9,641 bases of DNA from contig JASJBO010000286.1 in NCBI GenBank assembly GCA_030066475.1, positions 1 through 9,641 of the forward strand, in the 5' to 3' direction. Shown piece after piece: positions 6,529 through 9,641 of the stretch (within the stretch, counting starts at the first letter, position 1; each line of letters begins with the position of its first letter). The position numbers and the translations under genes are program-made. This stretch comes from Myxococcota bacterium. Its GTDB lineage: Bacteria > Myxococcota_A > UBA9160 > PR03. The notes beneath the pieces were generated by a model, which saw only the letters and a program-made list of their open reading frames with translations, did not search any database and was not told the DNA's origin.

Positions 6529-8274
6529 TCACTCTTCCAGGTCTTCGTAGTACGGGAGCTGGACCTTCTCGGCCTCGTCGCCCTTCGGCCCGGGCGGTCG
6601 GGGACCGCCCACCATCGCGACGGTGATCGGCGCGATCACCGACCCGTCCGTCATCACGTTCACGCAGGCCGGCTTGCCACTCGCGAAGGCCCGCTCGAGC
6701 GCCGGCGTCAGGTCGGCGGGATCCTCGACGTGCTCGGCGTGGCAGCCGAAGCCGGCGGCGGCCAGGTCGTAGCGCGTGGCGCCCAGCTCGGTGACGACGC
6801 GGCGGTCGCGTCCGTAGATCAGGTCCTGACCGTGGGCGGACATGCCCCAGAGCTGGTCGTTGTTCACCACCGTCACGATCGGCAGCCCGTGCCGCACCAT
6901 GGTGTCGAACTCGGCGAAGTTGAGCCCCACCGAGCCGTCGCCCACGATGCACAGCACGCGCCGGTCGGGGTGCGCCACCTGCGCGGCGATCGCGAAGCCG
7001 GCGCCCGTGCCGAGACAGCCGAGGTAGCCGTGCGACATCCAGCCGCCGGGCTCCTCGACCCGGGCCACCATCTCCATCCACGAGGCGGTCTCGCCGCCGT
7101 CGGCGGCCACGATCGTGCCGGGCGGCAGCGCCTGTGCCACCTCGTGCGCGAGGCGATACGGGTGGATCGGCGCCTTCTCGTGGGCGAGCGCCTGCGCGAA
7201 CAGGGCGCGGTGGCCGCCGCGCACGCCGGCCAGTCCCGCCAGCCAGTCCCGGCGCTCCGGCCACTCGCGCTCGCCGGCCGCCTGGTCGAACGCGCGCAGC
7301 GCCTCGCGGCAGTCCGCGGCGATGCCGAGCTGCACGGCGCGATTGCGCCCGATCTCCTCGGGCGCGACGTCGACCTGGACGACGCGCGCCTGGGACGGGA
7401 TCAAGCGCGCGCCGCGCCCGCCGGTGAACAGGCCCAGGCGCGCGCCCAGCACCAGCACGCAGTCGGCCGCGCCGACGCCGGCGCCGGCCGCGACCGCCAG
7501 GTTGGCGAAGCCGCCGCCCGCGAGCGGGTGACTGCCCGGCAGCAGCCCGTGGGCCTTGCCGTTCGAGAACACGGGAGCCCGCGTGCGCTCGGCGAAGCGG
7601 CGCAGGACGTCGGCCGCGCCCGCGAACCAGGCGCCGCCGCCCGCGAGGATCGCGGGCCGCTCGGCCACGTGCAGCCAGTCGATCGCCTGCTCCACCGCCT
7701 CGGGCGCCGGCGCGGGCGCGGCGTCGGGCGCGATCTTGACCGGGAAGTGCACGCGGCTCTCGTCGACGCGGCCGAACAGCACGTCGATCGGGATCTCGAG
7801 GAACACCGGGCCCGGGCGGCCCGAGCGCGCCACCCGCAGCGCCTGCGCCACCAGATCCGGGATGCGCTCGGTGTGGGTCACGCGGTGCGCCCACTTCGTG
7901 ACGGGCGCGACCATCGCCACCTGGTCGATGCCGCCCTGGAGCGGGAGCGTCTCGGCCTCGCGCAGCGGCGGCGCGCCCGCGACGAACAGGGTGGGCACGC
8001 AGTCGAGGTAGGCGTTGGCGATCGCCGTGACGCAGTCGGTGAAGCCGGGGCCGGCCGTCACGACCGCGACCCCGACGCGCCCGGTGGTGCGCGCCCAGCC
8101 GTCGGCCGCGTGGCCGGCGGCCTGCTCGTGGCGCGTGTCGACCAGGCGCAGGTCGTGCTGGACGGCGGCCTGGAAGATGGCGTCGAGGTGGCCGCCGTGC
8201 AGCGTGAAGAGGGTGTCCACCCCGGCCTGGCGCAGCACCCGCACGAGCATCGCGCCGCCGTCGATCCTGCCCAT
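6529..8274 (-). CDS. ThDP-dependent C-C lyase/ligase, benzaldehyde-lyase-like
   Basis: The 581-residue enzyme has the three-domain decarboxylase/acetolactate synthase fold. Glu50 (in DTRHEQAAGHAADGWAR) is the cofactor-activating glutamate, and GDGSVGLNF (445-453) opens the ThDP/Mg motif that closes with NN (471-472). Sequence and even numbering agree with Pseudomonas benzaldehyde lyase (BAL) as I remember it: LHGGH with His29, Gln113 in PLQGGIDQVAM, and His415 in SHGYLG. Two BAL active-site residues differ: Ala28 is Gly and Trp163 is Ile. About 18 additional residues relative to BAL include a C-terminal tail (KVQLPYYEDLEE) that BAL lacks. BAL cleaves and forms acyloins; related enzymes act on 2-hydroxyacyl-CoA or oxalyl-CoA, and the acyl-CoA synthetase gene 12 bases downstream makes a CoA-linked substrate plausible. 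Biosynthetic acetolactate synthase is unlikely, as no small subunit is nearby and BAL-type residues are present. ATG start with GGAGGAG immediately upstream. Confidence 0.88.
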   Translation of the reverse strand: MGRIDGGAMLVRVLRQAGVDTLFTLHGGHLDAIFQAAVQHDLRLVDTRHEQAAGHAADGWARTTGRVGVAVVTAGPGFTDCVTAIANAYLDCVPTLFVAGAPPLREAETLPLQGGIDQVAMVAPVTKWAHRVTHTERIPDLVAQALRVARSGRPGPVFLEIPIDVLFGRVDESRVHFPVKIAPDAAPAPAPEAVEQAIDWLHVAERPAILAGGGAWFAGAADVLRRFAERTRAPVFSNGKAHGLLPGSHPLAGGGFANLAVAAGAGVGAADCVLVLGARLGLFTGGRGARLIPSQARVVQVDVAPEEIGRNRAVQLGIAADCREALRAFDQAAGEREWPERRDWLAGLAGVRGGHRALFAQALAHEKAPIHPYRLAHEVAQALPPGTIVAADGGETASWMEMVARVEEPGGWMSHGYLGCLGTGAGFAIAAQVAHPDRRVLCIVGDGSVGLNFAEFDTMVRHGLPIVTVVNNDQLWGMSAHGQDLIYGRDRRVVTELGATRYDLAAAGFGCHAEHVEDPADLTPALERAFASGKPACVNVMTDGSVIAPITVAMVGGPRPPGPKGDEAEKVQLPYYEDLEE

Positions 8275-8276
8275 CG

Positions 8277-8313
8277 CTCCTCCGCGGCGGACGCCCTCCT
8301 GCGGCGGAGGAGG
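8277..8313 (-). promoter_or_regulatory. RBS of the ThDP enzyme gene inside alternative hairpins
   Basis: On the minus strand the SD GGAGGAG (8277-8283) lies two bases before the ATG. It is one arm of a perfect 9-bp inverted repeat (8277-8285 with 8304-8312, 18-base loop) that would hide the SD. The upstream arm can instead pair with AGGAGG inside the loop (8295-8300 with 8308-8313, 6 bp, 7-base loop), which would free the SD. Such mutually exclusive pairing is what a translational switch would need, but it is unproven and high GC makes chance stems common. Confidence 0.4.
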
Positions 8314-8348
8314 TCCGGGGCGACCTATCGTAGCGCCGCCCCCGGACC
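8312..8348. repeat. 9-bp perfect inverted repeat
   Basis: GGTCCGGGG (8312-8320) and CCCCGGACC (8340-8348) are exact reverse complements, with 19 bases between. It adjoins the SD hairpin upstream of the ThDP enzyme gene. The loop contains, on the minus strand, TACGAT (8327-8332), a possible -10 hexamer without a convincing -35. It could be an operator or part of a structured leader. Confidence 0.5.
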
Positions 8349-8361
8349 GGCGCGGCAGGAG

Positions 8362-8414
8362 CCCCCTGCAAGCGCCCGAAGGGCGCGCGCAGCGAGCCGC
8401 AGGCGAGCGAAGTC
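8362..8414 (-). repeat. Dispersed repeat element, copy 2 (different interior)
   Basis: Read on the minus strand it begins GACTTCGCTCGCCTGCGGC (8414 down to 8396), has a 22-base interior (8395-8374), then GCTTGC and a G-run (8373-8362). The first 30 bases equal positions 69-98 of copy 1. The interior ends in a 6-bp hairpin (8372-8377 with 8381-8386, loop GAA), absent from copy 1. There is no U-tract, so it is not a standard intrinsic terminator. It lies 80 bp beyond the stop of the acyltransferase gene. Confidence 0.7.
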
Positions 8415-8444
8415 AATAAGGCCGCCAGCGCGCCGGCAACCAAT

Positions 8445-8491
8445 CCCCTCGACGGCACCCCCGCAAGCGCCGCAGGCGAGCGAAGTCCACC
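8445..8491 (-). repeat. Dispersed repeat element, copy 3 (minimal form)
   Basis: On the minus strand the constant left end (8491-8469) is joined directly to the right end GCTTGCGGGGG, then TGCCGTCGAGGGG. Positions 8469-8491 are the exact reverse complement of 65-87. Relative to copy 1 the 26-base interior is missing precisely. The element starts just two bases after the TAG of the acyltransferase gene. Confidence 0.7.
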
Positions 8492-8493
8492 AG

Positions 8494-9474
8494 CTAGCGC
8501 CAGATCGAGTCGCGCGTCTCCAGACCGGCGTCGACCATGTCCTGGATCGAGGCGCGGATCTCCTCGGTCATGCGCCACACCAGCAGCTCGTCGTCGGCCG
8601 CGTCGGGACCCAGCGCGCGCGTCTCGATCGGCGCGCCGAAGCCGATCCACCACTTGGAAGGCAGCGGCACGAAGCCGAGCGGTCCGAGCGCGGGGAAGGT
8701 GGGCGTCACCGGCAGGAACGGCAGCCCGACGGCGCGCGCGGCGGTCTCGACCTTGAACAGGACCGGGTGGACCTCCTCGGCCCCGACCACCGCGACCGGC
8801 ACCAGCGGCACGCCCGCCGCCAGGGCCGTGCGCACCACGCCGCCGCGCCCGAAGCGCTGGAGCCGGTAGCGGTTGCGGAACACCTTCGCGGCGCCCTTCT
8901 GCCCTTCCGGGAACGCCACCACCGGGTGGCCGCCGCGCAACAGCCGTTCGGCGTTCTCGCGGCAGGCGCGCACGCCGCCGAGCCGGGTGATCCACGGCTG
9001 CGCGAACGGCAGGGTCACGAGCCAGTCCGCCACCAGGTAGCGCGGACGCGGCCAGGCCGGGCGCCGGCGCGACACCGCGTGCGCGATCATCAGCCCGTCC
9101 CAGGGCAGCAGCCCGGCCCGGTTCGCGACGAACAGGCACGGGCCGAGCTCCGGCAGGTCGCCCAGGCCCGCCACCTCGATGCGCCACCAGCGCTCGAAGA
9201 GCAGGTCGAGCAGCGGCAGCGCGCTCTCGAGCGCACCCGCGTCCATCCCGAACTCGTCCACCTCCTCGGCGCGAGGCCGCATGCCGAGGGACTGGAAGCG
9301 CTGGCGCAGCGATTCGTACAGCGCCATCCAGTCGAAGCCCGCGTCCGGCGCCCCGAAGCGGGTGCGGATCTCGTCGCGCAGGCCGTCGAGCGCCTCGCGC
9401 AGCACCGCCAGGTCCTCGGCGGCGAGGCGCTCCTCGCGGTCGGGCGTCTGGACTTCCTGCTCGGGATCGCTCAC
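8494..9474 (-). CDS. PlsC-like lysophospholipid acyltransferase family protein, catalytic His replaced
   Basis: The 326-residue protein belongs to the glycerol-phosphate/lysophospholipid acyltransferase (LPLAT) superfamily, which moves acyl groups from CoA or ACP to lipid hydroxyls at the inner membrane. Residues 1-95 are a charged helical extension. The acyltransferase core runs from about 96: block I VANRAGLLPWDG (116-127), block II GGVRACRENAERLL (166-179), block III FPEGQKG (188-194), block IV VPLVPVAVVGAEE (222-234), then TPTFPALGPLGFVPLPSKW. That layout matches the actinobacterial Rv0502-like subfamily from memory, which has an NHSG..D motif; here the His is Arg119, though Asp126 and FPEG remain. 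It may be inactive, altered in mechanism, or active on another substrate. The GTG start at 9474 is preferred over a start at 9597 because GGAG lies five bases upstream and the extra 41 residues overlap the preceding gene. It follows a probable epimerase gene by 11 bases. Confidence 0.83.
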   Translation of the reverse strand: MSDPEQEVQTPDREERLAAEDLAVLREALDGLRDEIRTRFGAPDAGFDWMALYESLRQRFQSLGMRPRAEEVDEFGMDAGALESALPLLDLLFERWWRIEVAGLGDLPELGPCLFVANRAGLLPWDGLMIAHAVSRRRPAWPRPRYLVADWLVTLPFAQPWITRLGGVRACRENAERLLRGGHPVVAFPEGQKGAAKVFRNRYRLQRFGRGGVVRTALAAGVPLVPVAVVGAEEVHPVLFKVETAARAVGLPFLPVTPTFPALGPLGFVPLPSKWWIGFGAPIETRALGPDAADDELLVWRMTEEIRASIQDMVDAGLETRDSIWR

Positions 9475-9485
9475 GACGGCTCCGA

Positions 9486-9641
9486 TCACCGGTAGCGGCG
9501 CATGCGCCGCGACGAGACGAACGAGATCCACGCCTCGCGGGTGGTGTAGGCAGGACGACCGAACTCGTTCCAGCCGCGCTCCCCGTCGGCCACCCACAGG
9601 TAGCGCAGGTAGTCGGTGAACCCGGCCGGCGGATCGCCGGT
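9486..9641 (-). CDS. C-terminal fragment, probable SDR-family NAD-dependent epimerase/dehydratase
   Basis: An open minus-strand frame enters from the right edge and ends at TGA (9486-9488), giving the last 51 residues. They read from TGDPPAGFTDYLRYLWVADG through ERGWNEFGRPAYTTREAW to a basic end, SSRRMRRYR. The D..R....FG.P.YTTREA pattern resembles the C-terminus of extended-SDR sugar-nucleotide epimerases, in which a helix ending in F(G)xxPxYTTxEAL closes the fold. In mycobacteria a GalE2-like gene (Rv0501) precedes an acyltransferase (Rv0502) of the same type as the next gene here, which supports the call. The NAD-binding domain is outside the window, so the assignment is tentative. The 11-base gap to the acyltransferase start implies co-transcription. 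Confidence 0.5.
   Translation of the reverse strand, partial: TGDPPAGFTDYLRYLWVADGERGWNEFGRPAYTTREAWISFVSSRRMRRYR

Noticed and set aside
8421..8434. Near-palindrome GCCAGCGCGCCGGC followed on the minus strand by GGCCTTATT, as a terminator for the acyltransferase gene
   Set aside because: The foldable stem is only about 5 bp with a wobble pair, and the T-rich part is offset by several bases. Too weak to annotate.
4817..9187. Very long minus-strand open frame (1456 codons) in a different frame from the synthetase and lyase
   Set aside because: Its translation is Arg/Ala/Gly-rich with no domains and overlaps three well-supported genes. It is a high-GC shadow caused by rarity of stop codons.
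4990..9495. 1501-codon plus-strand open frame antisense to the minus-strand genes
   Set aside because: The product is compositionally skewed (His/Arg/Val/Gly), matches no family and mirrors the codon pattern of the real genes opposite.

Overview
The window is very GC-rich and carries tightly packed genes with GTG/TTG starts and stop/start overlaps. A PhaR-type regulator, an MJ0042/DUF3426 zinc-ribbon protein and a benzaldehyde-lyase-like enzyme beside an acyl-CoA synthetase suggest a high-GC deltaproteobacterial relative (Myxococcota or a Binatota-like group). This assignment comes from gene content alone and is moderate. Several genes also closely resemble mycobacterial families as I remember them.

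Layout. 1-155: non-coding, with a dispersed repeat. 156-1337 (-): membrane-anchored zinc-ribbon protein, divergent from the next block. 1440-4110 (+): three genes joined by GTGA overlaps, namely two different ArsA/Get3-type ATPases and an unrecognised 165-residue helical protein. 4183-4791 (+): a PhaR-type protein with its own candidate promoter. 4867-8274 (-), convergent with the preceding block: a FadD19-like acyl-CoA synthetase downstream of a benzaldehyde-lyase-like ThDP enzyme. 8275-8493: a gap holding a possible RBS-sequestering hairpin and two more copies of the dispersed repeat. 8494-9474 (-): a PlsC-like acyltransferase with an altered catalytic motif. 9486-9641 (-): the C-terminus of a probable SDR epimerase cut by the window end.

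How the genes may work together. The two ATPases look like an obligate hetero-pair: one keeps the signature lysine of the P-loop but lacks the switch I aspartate, and the other has the reverse. Their linkage to a small helical protein and to a PhaR protein with a phasin-like C-terminus suggests, as inference, a system that handles hydrophobic cargo or storage granules. On the other strand, the ThDP lyase and acyl-CoA synthetase would cleave or form a C-C bond next to a carbonyl and activate a carboxylic acid; the epimerase/acyltransferase pair resembles a lipid or glycolipid modification unit. The most notable observations are the ATPase asymmetry, the dispersed repeat with constant ends and a variable interior, the His-to-Arg change in the acyltransferase, and the alternative hairpins at the lyase start.
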